From Aquilaria yunnanensis (Eukaryota; Streptophyta; Magnoliopsida; Malvales; Thymelaeaceae): a stretch of DNA of 64,000 nucleotides. Location: the NCBI GenBank assembly GCA_039654915.1, contig CM077596.1, positions 48,854,501 through 48,918,500 on the forward strand, given 5' to 3'. Both the position numbers and the translations under genes were made by a program. The first letter of the stretch is position 1; each line of letters opens with the position of its first letter. Shown piece by piece: positions 12,248 to 21,084 of the stretch. A model generated the notes under the pieces. It worked only from the letters and a program-made list of their open reading frames with translations, had not been told where the DNA came from and did no database searches.

Positions 12248-14429
12248 ATAATTGTGGCAACGTACGGGTCGTTTTCGGGAGTCGCCACCAATCGGTTTTC
12301 GCTCAGGTCGATTGGACACCTAAAAATGGTCTGCGAGAGTTCGGGGGTTCGGGAGTACGGTTACGCTAAAACAATATTGTTATAGCGCCCAAAAAAATTT
12401 GGCACCTTAGTTGATTTTAATTTTGTTTTGCTTTACTTTTAAAAAATTTTCAGTTAATTTTCGAAACCAGGAATTTTAATTGAATTATTTAGTCGGATGC
12501 GGATTTTTGGTAATTAATTTGTATAAAATTTGATATTTCCGAACCATGGACTCTGCTGAGTCACCCGGACACGGAATTTGATGAAATTTTATATAATTTA
12601 ATCTATATCGTAAATATGGATTTTTATCTTTTTTATTTAATTTTTATTCAATTAAATTAAAAAGTTGATACTTTCCAAACCGTGGATCCTGCCGGATCAT
12701 CCGGATATGGAAATTATTTTAATTTTTTGTTAATTGTTTAATTCTTATTTTTTTATGGAATTAATTATTAGTTTAATTATTAATTTATAAGTCTTGTTAT
12801 TTATGAAATTTTAGATTTGTTAATGATCTTTAATGTTAACTAATTTAAAAATATATTTTTTTTGTTTATTTCTTTTTTTATATTTTTTACTTCTTTTCTT
12901 TCTTTCTTTTTATTTTTTTTCATTTGTTTATTCTTTTGTCTGTTCTTTTTCTTTTACTTTCTTTTCTTTCTTTCTTTTCTTTTTCTTATTCTTTTCCTTT
13001 AATTTTCTTTTTCTTGTTTAATGAAAGATATTTATTATTTAATTTTTAAGTAATTAAGGAACCAAAAATAATTTTTTAATTGCCTAATATCAAGATTCTT
13101 TATTTAATAAAGAAATCAAACAGTTATATAATTTTTAAAAAAATTATTTTTAATATCAAGATTTTATTTATTTATTAATGAAAACAAAAGAGTTATATAT
13201 TTCTAAAAATTTTGATATTCATGTATTTGATTTTTGTTCTTTTTGTTTGATAAAAGATGAAGCAAAAAGTAATTATTAAAATTTTATTTATTTAATAAAG
13301 AAAGCAAAGATTTATATGTATATTTTAAACATAAAAGAAAAGTCTTGATATTTATATATTTTATTTTTTTGATAAAAGATTAACCAAAAAGTGATTATTT
13401 AATAAAGAAACCAAAGATTTATGTGTATATTTTAAAAATAAAAGTAAAGTCTTGATATTTATATATTTTATTTTTGATAAAAGATTAACCAAAAAGTGAT
13501 TATTTAATAAAGAAACCAAAGATTTATATGTATATTTTAAAAATAAAAGTAAAGTCTTGACATTTATATATTTTATTTTTGATGTAAGATTTTTAAAGTA
13601 ATTATCTAATTTATAAGTCTAAAAAAAATCTAATTAATAAGTCTAAAATATTAAAGAGAATTTAGTTTTTTTTTATTTTTTTTATTTTTATTAAAAATCA
13701 TTTGGCTAAGATTTTTATTTTGTTTAATAAAGGAATCAAAAAGTTATATTTTAAAAGAAATAAGTAAAATATAAAGTCTTACTTTTATATATTTCTATTC
13801 TTAAAAAATTTTGTTTCCATTCTTTTTTTTTTCTTTTTACTGGATAAAAATTAAAGTAACTATTAAAAATTAATTTTATTTTATATTTTATTTTAAAAAT
13901 ATTTTTTATTCTCCAAACCATTGAATCCTAGCGGATCATTTGGACATGGAGTTGAATTTTTTATTAATTGTTTATTTAATGAATTTTAGTCATAATTTTT
14001 ATTGGATTTTATTATTATTTTATTATTTTTCTTGAATTTTTAATTATTATTACTTTAGAAATATATTTTAAAAAAATAGAATTGATTTTTGTTGTATTTT
14101 TAGAATTATTTAATTATGATTTTTTTAATAACTTTAATAAAAAGGAATAAAAGGTTAACTTTTTGTTGTTTTTTTTAAGAAATAATAAATAAAAACATGT
14201 GTTCCAAATAATAAAAAAAATAGTTGGCTTTTAAAAATAATTTTTATTATCCTTAAAAATAATTATTCACATAAAATTATTTAATTATTATAATTAAAAG
14301 TGAAATAAATTTAACCACCTAAAAAAATTATATAAAGTAAATAAAAGGACAATTAATAATAATAAAGTGGGTGGTTTTTTTCCATCCACTTTAAAAATAA
14401 ATAAATAGGAGGTATAACCTTCCATGAAT

Positions 14430-14800
14430 AATAATAATGATAATAATAATAATAATAATAAAAGTTAGCAAAGTTAGTTGTTAATGTTAATGACAATAAT
14501 AATAAAAGTTAGTAATGTTAGTTGATGATGTTAATAACAATAATAAAAGTTAGTAATGTTAGTTGAGTTAATTGTTAACAATAATAACAACAATAATAAT
14601 AAAAGATAGTAAAGTTAGTAAGTTAGTAAGTTAATAATAACAACAATAATAATAAAAGTTAGTAAAGTTAGTAAGTTAGTAAGTTAATAATAATAACAAT
14701 AATAAAAGGTTAGTAAAGTTAGTAAGTTAGTAAGTTAATAATAACAATAATAAATGTTAGTAATAATAACAACAATAAATAATAAACAAGTAAAATATAA
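14430..14800. repeat. AAT/GTTAGTAA microsatellite in the LTR
   Basis: Interleaved AATAATAAC, AAAGTTAGTAAGTTAGTAAG and AATAATAAAAG runs. The matching array in the other LTR (29355-29625) has fewer units, so it changed length after insertion. Confidence 0.8.
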
Positions 14801-14934
14801 AAAAAAGTTAATAATTAGTTTTCTGCAAGGATAAAGAAAAGGTGAGTGACTCAAATGAAAGGAATTGAAAAGATGAAGGATTAAACAGGGGTTTCACCCC
14901 AAAAATTAAAACTTGAATTTTGAATTACCAGGGA

Positions 14935-15190
14935 AACAGAGGCACAGACGCGCGCGAGGGGGGGGGAGGCAGCTGGCGGCCAGGCCAGGGGCGACGACGG
15001 CGTGAGGCGGCGGCGCGACGTACTACGGCGCGACGGAACGGAGGGCGAAGGGAGAGGGGAGGAGGAGAAGGGCCGACGGCGTTCGCGGCGGAGACGGAGA
15101 AAAAAGGTGGCTGACGGCGAGGAGGGGTGGGGCGGTGAGGACGGCGGGACGACGGCGACGGCGACGGGTGAGGAAGAAAAGCGGTGAACG
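14935..15190 (-). promoter_or_regulatory. CpG-rich leader island of the LTR
   Basis: A dense run of CGACGGCG, GCGGCGGCG and CGCGCGCG inside otherwise very AT-rich DNA. It lies downstream of the minus-strand TATA box, so it would be transcribed as GC-rich 5' leader. Apparent arginine-rich frames on the + strand here are a by-product of the composition. Confidence 0.6.
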
Positions 15191-15374
15191 GAGAAAGAGA
15201 GAGAAAACGGGAATAGTGGGGACAGGGGCTAAAACATGAAAACAGGAACTTTTTAGTTTTCTGGGAAGAGGGAGAAGAAGGCCAGGTACTAATGCTGTAA
15301 TGTTCTCTTTTTTTTTTAAACGAAGCTCTAAGCTTGATCTATTTTTTTTCTCTGTGTTAAGCCACAGATTTGGA

Positions 15375-15386
15375 CCCCTATTTATA
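15375..15386 (-). promoter_or_regulatory. TATA box of the 3' LTR
   Basis: The minus strand reads TATAAATAGGGG about 670 bp from the LTR start. This is a near-ideal plant TATA box and supports minus-strand transcription. Confidence 0.65.
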
Positions 15387-16049
15387 GGGGAAGGGGTAAT
15401 GGACTGTTCATAATTAAAAATTAATTAAATTCAAACTTATCTCTTATTTTGGTAAAATGATAATTTCAGTCCTTTACGTCTCTTTGATTCTGGATAAGTT
15501 CCTGAAGCTTCTGATTTTGACAATTTTGTCATTTTCTGTTAATTTGGACCAGAACTGTTAATCTGGCCCAAAATTGACGCAAAAAATTACCAAATGATCC
15601 TGGAACTTTCAGATTTTGTCAATTTTTCTCAAAACTTCTCAATTTTGTCATTTTTACCCCAAACTTTTTAATTTTGTCATTTTTTTATGGAGTTTTCTTT
15701 TTATTTCATACATACATTTATACACACATATATCATTTTAATTAAACCCTTATAAAAAAAAATTTATTTTAAACTAACTAACTTAATTAAAATTTTTCAG
15801 TAATAATAATTAATTAATTAATTTTGTTTTAATTAATTTTTTTGAACTTTAATTTTTTGGATATACACACATAGATATTAACTCAACAAAATGCCCCTCC
15901 CCCAAAACTACTTAATTTAATTTTCTCATTGTATAATAAATTTTAATTAATTAATATTTATTTTTTAATTAATTTTTTATTTATTTTATTATTATTATTA
16001 TTATTATTATTTTTACAGAAAAAGGGTCGGACGAAATTGGGTGTCAACA

Positions 16050-16064
16050 GCTGCCCCTCTTTGC
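16050..16064 (-). other. Polypurine tract
   Basis: On the minus strand GCAAAGAGGGGCAGC lies directly before the LTR start TGTTGACACC. The purine run AAAGAGGGG is the expected plus-strand primer of reverse transcription. Confidence 0.8.
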
Positions 16065-16124
16065 ATGCTTCATGGGACATAATGTATGCAAAGTCATTAC
16101 CAAATTTCGTCCGGCCTAGTTAGA

Positions 16125-17140
16125 CATTGAGGACCTTCTCGTTGCCTAAATTATAAGGTTAAGGGATCCTCCTTAGAACCTCAGCGATAGGAGCTGTCCT
16201 ATCGTTGAATGAAAAATATAATAGATTGAAATTGAGGCTAAGAGCCATATCTTAGAACCTCTGCGATAGGAACCTTCCTATCGTTGAAGAAAAGTTGATT
16301 GATTTTGAGGCAAAGGTTCCATCGTTAAAACCCCCGCGATAGGAGCAATCCTACCGTTGAAGGAAAATTGATTGATTTCGAGGCAAAGGTTCCACCCTTA
16401 AAACCCCGACGATAGGAGCAGTCCTACCGTTGAAAGCAAATTGATTGATTTTGAGGCAAAGGTTCCATCCTTAAAACCCCGGCGATAGGAACAGTCCTAC
16501 CGTTAAAAGAAAATTGATTGATTTTGAGGCTAAGGAGCTTTCCTTAGGACCTCGGCGATAGGAGCTGTCCTATCGTTGAAGGAAAATTGATTGATTTTTT
16601 AGGCTAAGGAGCTTTCCTTAGGACCCCAGCGATAGAAGCAGTCCTACCGTTGAATGAAAATTGATTGATTTCGAGGCAAAGGTTCCATCCTTAAAACCCC
16701 GGCGATAGGAGCAGTCCTATCGTTGAAAGAAAATTGATTGATTTCGAGGCAAAGGTTCTATCCTTAAAACCCCGACGATATGAGCAGTCCTACCGTTGAA
16801 GGAAAATTGATTGATTTCGAGGCTAAGGAGCTTTCCTTAGGACCTCGACGATAGGAGCAGTCCTACCGTTGAAGGAAAATTGATTGAGTTTAAGGCTAAG
16901 GAGCTTTCCTTAGGACCTTGGCGATAGGAGCTGTCCTATCGTTGAAGGAAAATTGATTGATTTTGAGGCTAAGGAGCTTTCCTTAGGTCCTCAGCAATAG
17001 GAGCAGTCCTACCATTGAATGAAAATTGATTGATTTTGAGGCTAAGGAGCTTTCCTTAGGACCTCGGCGATAGAAGCAGTCCTACCGTTGAATGAAAGTT
17101 GATTGATTTCGAGGCTAAGGAGCTTTCCTTAGGACCTCGA
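16125..17140 (-). repeat. 73-bp tandem repeat with two hairpins per unit
   Basis: About 13 full units and one partial of roughly 73 bp, with the core GGCTAAGGAGCTTTCCTTAGGACC then CGGCGATAGGAGCAGTCCTACCGTTGAAGGAAAATTGATTGATTT (written here in parts of under 20: CTAAGGA-GCTT-TCCTTAG and GATAGGA-GCAG-TCCTACC). Both cores are inverted repeats with tetraloops. Some units carry paired changes (CTAAGA...TCTTAG). Variable tandem arrays in the 3' untranslated region are known for Tat/Ogre elements and can seed satellite DNA. No coding frame. Confidence 0.9.
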
Positions 17141-17637
17141 GCGAAATTTATATGAAAGCAATTGGGAGTGTGAATTTTCATAATAGGCGAATGCAAAAAC
17201 TTAGACTTTGATAAAATGAGTGAATCTTGATGATGACAATAACACTGACAAATTATGTAAAGGGAACGGATATTTGGAATCAATATCCACAGTTCATCTA
17301 ATATTTTCTTCAGTAAATATAGATTCGCTTGAGAGATATGTCATCCAAATAAGGTTGAAGCTTAACTACCCCAAAATGTTATGCCTAGTAGACCTAATAG
17401 GATGCGTCTCAAGAGCAATAAAAATTACTCTTTACTCAGCCATTCCAACCTAAAGGCATTGTCCCATGGTTTTAATATCAGCATGGACGAAACTATCTTA
17501 TAAGATAAAAAAAGAAATTCACTGAAAAGAAAAACTAAAACACGAAAGAAAATACTGATAATAAAACTAAAGGACAAGAAAAACGGATCGGATCGCTTCT
17601 TCTTCCACAATAATTCAACAGGGTGAGTAGAGGATAA
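17141..17637. other. Non-coding spacer between LOG copy and repeat array
   Basis: Nothing recognised beyond short chance frames. It probably forms the 3' flank of the LOG-like transcript on the minus strand. Confidence 0.4.
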
Positions 17638-18267
17638 TCATGGGATCGAACTGTTCGGGAAAGACTGTCGTGTCCAATCTATCTGAATCATTGCTGGATC
17701 TGGTTCAGGAACAAAAGCTTGCATTTTATCAAGCAATTCTTCAGCAGTTTTTGCAGATATTAGGATTCGTCATGCTACTCTTGATATAAAATTCTTCTGC
17801 ACTGCATAATCCACAAAAGATATCAGACCTGTAAAGAAATTGTTAACATTTAACAGCCCAACAAGTTTCTGATGCAAATTAAGTTGGGTCATAGAAGCAA
17901 TTTGGAAGACTTATCCCAATGTACCAAAACCACTTGGTAGAGCAATAAAAGCATCAGCATTAAGAAGCATTTGTAACACACGCTCTTGCAAATTTTTAAC
18001 CACTAATTCTTCTTCAATCGTGCCCCCAGAAACAAATTTCAGAAGTCCAGGGATGATGCCCAGAACTTGGCTTCCTCCTAGAGATGCTGCTGATGCTACA
18101 CCTTCCATTAATCCGACACTACCTCCTCCATAAACTAAGTGTACTTTTCGCTCAGCTAATACACTACCCAAATGGTTGGCTGCCTTTAAGTACTCTTCAT
18201 CTTTTCCAAGAAAAGCTCCAGAAAATACACAAATACTTCGGGGTTTATGAGTCGAGGTTTTCTCCAT
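17638..18267 (-). pseudogene. LOG: Intronless LOG-type cytokinin phosphoribohydrolase copy, two stops
   Basis: One uninterrupted register of 630 bp (209 codons plus stop), starting MEKTSTHKPRSICVFSG, is homologous to plant LONELY GUY proteins over full length. LOG enzymes release active cytokinin bases from their riboside 5'-monophosphates. Visible blocks are SICVFSGAFLGKDEEY, LVYGGGSVGLM, a GIIP stretch, ADAFIALPSGFGTL, then past the stop KLVGLLNVNNFF, ILISAKTAEELLDKM and AFVPEPDP. Codon 119 is TAA (17911-17913), directly after the P-x-G-x-GT loop where the catalytic Glu should lie. Codon 166 is TGA (17770-17772). There are no indels. Plant LOG genes normally have several introns and this copy has none, which implies capture through RNA. 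The 118-residue open part would lack the active site. Confidence 0.85.
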
Positions 18268-18306
18268 TCCTATCCTTACCCATGTGAGAAAAGAAGAAAA
18301 GAAGAT

Positions 18307-18315
18307 ATATTTATA
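18307..18315 (-). promoter_or_regulatory. TATA box upstream of the LOG copy
   Basis: The minus strand reads TATAAATAT about 40 bp before the LOG ATG. The surroundings (CTCTATAAAT, GATGAAA and ACATTATTG on +) resemble the cassettes upstream of the viral-like genes at 19516 and 20325, so the promoter appears to be a shared duplicated unit. Confidence 0.5.
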
Positions 18316-18384
18316 GAGATGAAAAGATAAAGTAATAATTTTATTCTCAATAGTGGATACATTATTGCCAACTATACACAGTAG

Positions 18385-18815
18385 TCACGACTATGGCTCA
18401 AGTCAGGAGTGGGTATATCATCGTCAAAAGAGGAGGAAAATTTCAAAAGCAACTAGCATATACAGTAGTCGTGACTGTAGCTTACGTCAGGAGTAGGTAC
18501 GTGATTTTCGGAAGAGAAGGAAAATTTCAAAAGTGGCAACTATATACAGTAGTCCGTGTCAGGAGTGGGTACATTATTGCCAAAAGAGGAGGAAATTTTC
18601 AAAAGCGACAGCTAGCATGTACAGTATCGTGACTATGGCTCATGTCAGGAGTGGATACATTATCGCCGAAAGAGGAGGAAAATTTCAAAAGCGACAGCTA
18701 GCACGTACAGTAATCGTGACTTTGGTTCACGTCAGGAGTGGATACATTATTACCAAAAGGGGAGGAAAATTTCAAAAGCGACAGCTAGCACGTACAGTAA
18801 TCGTGACCTTGGTCC
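18385..18815. repeat. 84-87-bp minisatellite, about five units
   Basis: The units contain GTCAGGAGTGG, ACATTATTGCC, AAAATTTCAAAAG and CAGCTAGCACGTACAGTA. The same words occur once each in the spacers upstream of the viral-like genes (about 19545-19625 and 20365-20440), so the array was expanded from that spacer. On the minus strand several units contain CCTGACGT, a TGACG-type bZIP (as-1-like) site. It lies between the third viral-like gene and the LOG promoter and may act in transcription. Because 87 is a multiple of 3 it also gives repetitive + strand frames that are probably not genes. Confidence 0.8.
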
Positions 18816-18859
18816 TTGTCTTCTACTGGCTTTGCGTCCAGTAACGGCTTCAATGCTTT

Positions 18860-19408
18860 CTATGAATCGGTGATTTGCATCTCATCTAGCTTTCTCACAA
18901 ACTGGCAAACAGGGTCGTTTAGGGTCAGATTCCTAAGACTGTAACGATCTCGTTCTTTTTGGAAAATTATCCATAATCCGACAATCTCAAATTGCACTAT
19001 TCCGCAAGAATGTGCTTCAAGAACCTCTCGGATATCTTCCAGAGATTCCTTACGCAAGCCATTCTTGATGAATTTTATTCTATCTTCACGATTTCTGGTA
19101 ATCACTCCTGGAGAACAACATTTAGCACCATAAATCCACCATCCACAATTGTGACAGACGCCTAGCCTCTTTGTTTTTCTCTTTTTGGCATAAGCGCTTT
19201 TACCAAAGCCGGGCATACGGGGAAAGAACGTATCTGGAACTTCACCAGCCGAACGAACCTTAGCTTCGATTAGCCATCGCACATTATCAGGAATGCCTTT
19301 GTGCATAAATAGTCGGAATTGTTCACATCTAGCTTGATAAACCTTTTTAAGAACATTTATTGGGAAAGAAGGGAAATACTTTTGTAGAGCGGAAAGAGAA
19401 GGCTCCAT
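18860..19408 (-). CDS. Cysteine-rich basic protein, copy C (flexivirus NABP-like)
   Basis: An open frame of 182 codons from MEPSLSALQKYF. An in-frame ATG 15 bp upstream (19423) exists, but the start at 19408 matches the other two copies. It has a helical N-terminal part with IEAKVRSAGE. The centre has GKSAYAKKRKTKRL followed by CHNC and AKCC, and a C-terminal part has NDPVCQFVRKLD. The central Gly-Lys/Arg-Ser-x-Tyr-Ala plus basic run before a Cys cluster, and the later FI-x-NG, resemble the nucleic-acid-binding proteins of carla- and vitiviruses; the C-terminal 40 residues have no viral counterpart that I recognise. The third cysteine of the finger is Tyr in this copy. It is about 60% identical to copy A without gaps. 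Intact. Confidence 0.7.
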   Translation of the reverse strand: MEPSLSALQKYFPSFPINVLKKVYQARCEQFRLFMHKGIPDNVRWLIEAKVRSAGEVPDTFFPRMPGFGKSAYAKKRKTKRLGVCHNCGWWIYGAKCCSPGVITRNREDRIKFIKNGLRKESLEDIREVLEAHSCGIVQFEIVGLWIIFQKERDRYSLRNLTLNDPVCQFVRKLDEMQITDS

Positions 19409-19515
19409 TGATGAATGAGGCATTTAAGAGAAAAAGAAAGAAATTAGTGATTGTAGGAAACAAAAATAACTGACTTTGAGAGTTATGGAGTACCGTATTC
19501 AGAAGGAAGAACACG

Positions 19516-19523
19516 CATTTATA
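19516..19523 (-). promoter_or_regulatory. TATA box upstream of copy C
   Basis: TATAAATG on the minus strand, about 108 bp before the conserved ATG, embedded in CATCACTATAAATGCGTG. A near-identical block precedes copy B. Confidence 0.55.
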
Positions 19524-19671
19524 GTGATGAAAGGATAATGCGTTTATTACACTTACAGAAGTAAGTACATTATTGTCAAATGAAAAGACAAATGACAGCT
19601 TATATGTACAGCAATCATGACTGTGGCTCTGATCTTCCACTGGTTTATGTCTAGTAACGGCTTCAATGCCT

Positions 19672-20221
19672 TCTATAAGTCAGGGATTTGCTTTGCATCC
19701 AATTTTCTTACAAGCTGGCAAATAGGGTCGTTTACAGTCAGATTTTGAGGACTGTAACGGTCTCGTTCTTTATGGTAAGTCCTCCATAAATCGACTATTT
19801 CGCGTTATACTATTCCACAAGAATGTGTTTCAAGAGTCCTTCGGATATCCTCCAGAGATTCCTTATGTAGACCATTCTTTATGAATTTTCTTTTATCTTC
19901 ACGATTTCTGGAGATGTATCCTAAAGAGCGGCATTTAGTATTGCAATTACATCGTCCGCATTTATAACAGACATCTAGCCTCTTTGCTCTTCTTTTTTTG
20001 GCATAAGCGCTTTTACCTAAGCCGGGCATACGAGGCATAAATGCGTCTGGAACTTCACCAGCCGAACGGACCTTAGCTTCAATTATCCACTGCACATTGT
20101 CAGGAATGCCTTTGCGTGTAAAAACTCTGATTCTTTCACATCTAGCATGGTAGATCTTTTTAAGAACATTTATTGGAAGAGAAGGAAAATACTTTCGCAG
20201 GGCGGAAAGAGAAGAATCCAT
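19672..20221 (-). pseudogene. Cysteine-rich basic protein, copy B, one nonsense codon
   Basis: It starts MDSSLSALRKYF and is open for 138 codons to a TAA at 19805-19807, where copies A and C have CAA. After the stop the same register continues with recognisable homology (NLTVNDPICQLVRKLD) to a natural stop near 19672. It is therefore a full-length gene with a single visible disabling change. The centre has GKSAYAKKRRAKRL, then CYKC, CNCNTKC. If translated, the truncated product would keep the basic region and Cys cluster and lose only the C-terminal extension. Confidence 0.7.
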
Positions 20222-20324
20222 TGATGAGAGAAGAATTTAAGGAATGAGGGAAAGGATTCTGAAATAACTGACTTTGGAAGTCACGGAGTACTGTATCTGC
20301 TGCTTAACCGGAAAGAAGAACATG

Positions 20325-20332
20325 CATTTATA
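20325..20332 (-). promoter_or_regulatory. TATA box upstream of copy B
   Basis: TATAAATG on the minus strand, 104 bp before the ATG of copy B, in CATCACTATAAATGCATG. The word CCGGTTAAGCAGCAGATAC follows on the sense strand and recurs upstream of copy A. Confidence 0.55.
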
Positions 20333-20476
20333 GTGATGAAACATGTCGATTACACTTACGAAAGCAAATACATTATTGTCAAAAGAAAAGACAAATGACA
20401 GCTTATATGTACAGTAATTGTGACTGTGGCTCACATCTTCCACTAGTTTTACATCCAGTAATGGCATTAACGGCTT

Positions 20477-21025
20477 CTATGAGTCGAGGATTTGCTTCCC
20501 ATCCAGTTTTCTTACAAGCTGACAAACAGGGTCGTTTATAGTCAGATTCCCGGGACTGTATCGTTCTCGTTCTTCATGAAAAATACTCCATAAACCAAGA
20601 AGTTCGCGTTGCACGGATCCACAAGAATGTGTCTCAAAAGTCAATTGGATATCATCCAATGAGTCCTTACTCAGTCCATTCCTGATGAATCGTATTTTAT
20701 CTTCTCGATTATCGGAGATCATTCCTAAAGAACGACATTTAGTATTACAAGTCCACCGTCCACATTTGTGGCAGACTCGTAACCTTTTCGCTCTTCGCTT
20801 TTTGGCATAAGAGCTTCTGCCTATACCAGGCATGTGAGACACAAATGGCTCTGGAATTTCACCTGCCAGACGAACCTTAGCTTCGATTAACCATCGTACA
20901 TCTTCAGGGATTCCTTTGTGCATCAACACTCTTAATCGTTCACAGTGAACTCGGTAGATTTTTTTGAGAATGTTCATTGGGAGAGAAGGAAAATATTTTT
21001 GCAAGGGGCAAAGAGTAGGATCCAT
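20477..21025 (-). CDS. Cysteine-rich basic protein, copy A (flexivirus NABP-like)
   Basis: An intact frame of 182 codons from ATG at 21025, first of three tandem copies (starts 21025, 20221, 19408). Residues 1-60 are probably helical. Residues 69-84 are GRSSYAKKRRAKRLRV, a nuclear-localisation-like or nucleic-acid-binding basic stretch. C85, C88, C93 and C97 form a likely zinc site (CHKC...CNTKC). Residues 112-117 are RFIRNG, and 140-182 form an extra domain with W146 and NDPVCQLVRKLD. The 69-117 layout resembles the cysteine-rich nucleic-acid-binding proteins of carla-, viti- and related plant flexiviruses, several of which suppress RNA silencing. Origin from a virus is inferred, not proven; a plant or retrotransposon zinc protein that converged on this motif is the alternative. 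Confidence 0.7.
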   Translation of the reverse strand: MDPTLCPLQKYFPSLPMNILKKIYRVHCERLRVLMHKGIPEDVRWLIEAKVRLAGEIPEPFVSHMPGIGRSSYAKKRRAKRLRVCHKCGRWTCNTKCRSLGMISDNREDKIRFIRNGLSKDSLDDIQLTFETHSCGSVQRELLGLWSIFHEERERYSPGNLTINDPVCQLVRKLDGKQILDS

Positions 21026-21084
21026 TTTCTAGAAGGAAGTAAAAGAAAGAAGGGAGGAAAGAATCAGTTATTATGGGCAACTGA

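Larger units (their letters stand above)
12253..16049 (-). repeat. 3' LTR of the Ogre-like element (left in window)
   Basis: It starts TGTGGCAACG and ends GGGTGTCAACA on the + strand, 3797 bp. It aligns closely along nearly its whole length with 27159-30769. Differences include about 120 bp at 15685-15800 missing from the other LTR and extra GTTAGTAA-type microsatellite units at 14520-14700. Its parts are dyad motifs near 12549 and 12685, a pyrimidine tract (12850-13020), AT-rich sub-repeats with TTTGATAAAAGATTAACC (13370-13560), a microsatellite (14430-14800), a CpG-rich leader (14935-15190) and a minus-strand TATA box (15375-15386). Confidence 0.92.

Noticed and set aside
12833..13021. Small hydrophobic protein rich in Phe/Leu/Ser (also at 27787-27975)
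   Set aside because: It is the reading of a TTTCTTT-rich pyrimidine tract duplicated in both LTRs; composition explains it.
14920..15187. Arginine/glycine-rich proteins (also 29751-30032)
   Set aside because: These frames come from the CpG-rich LTR leader on the antisense strand and have no start context or domain.
16125..17140. CRISPR-like array
   Set aside because: Whole 73-bp units repeat without unique spacers, in a plant retrotransposon 3' region.
18393..18844. Repetitive 29-residue-unit protein on the + strand
   Set aside because: The repeat length of 87 bp keeps frames open by itself; units differ in frame-breaking ways and the strand is antisense to all genes of the element.
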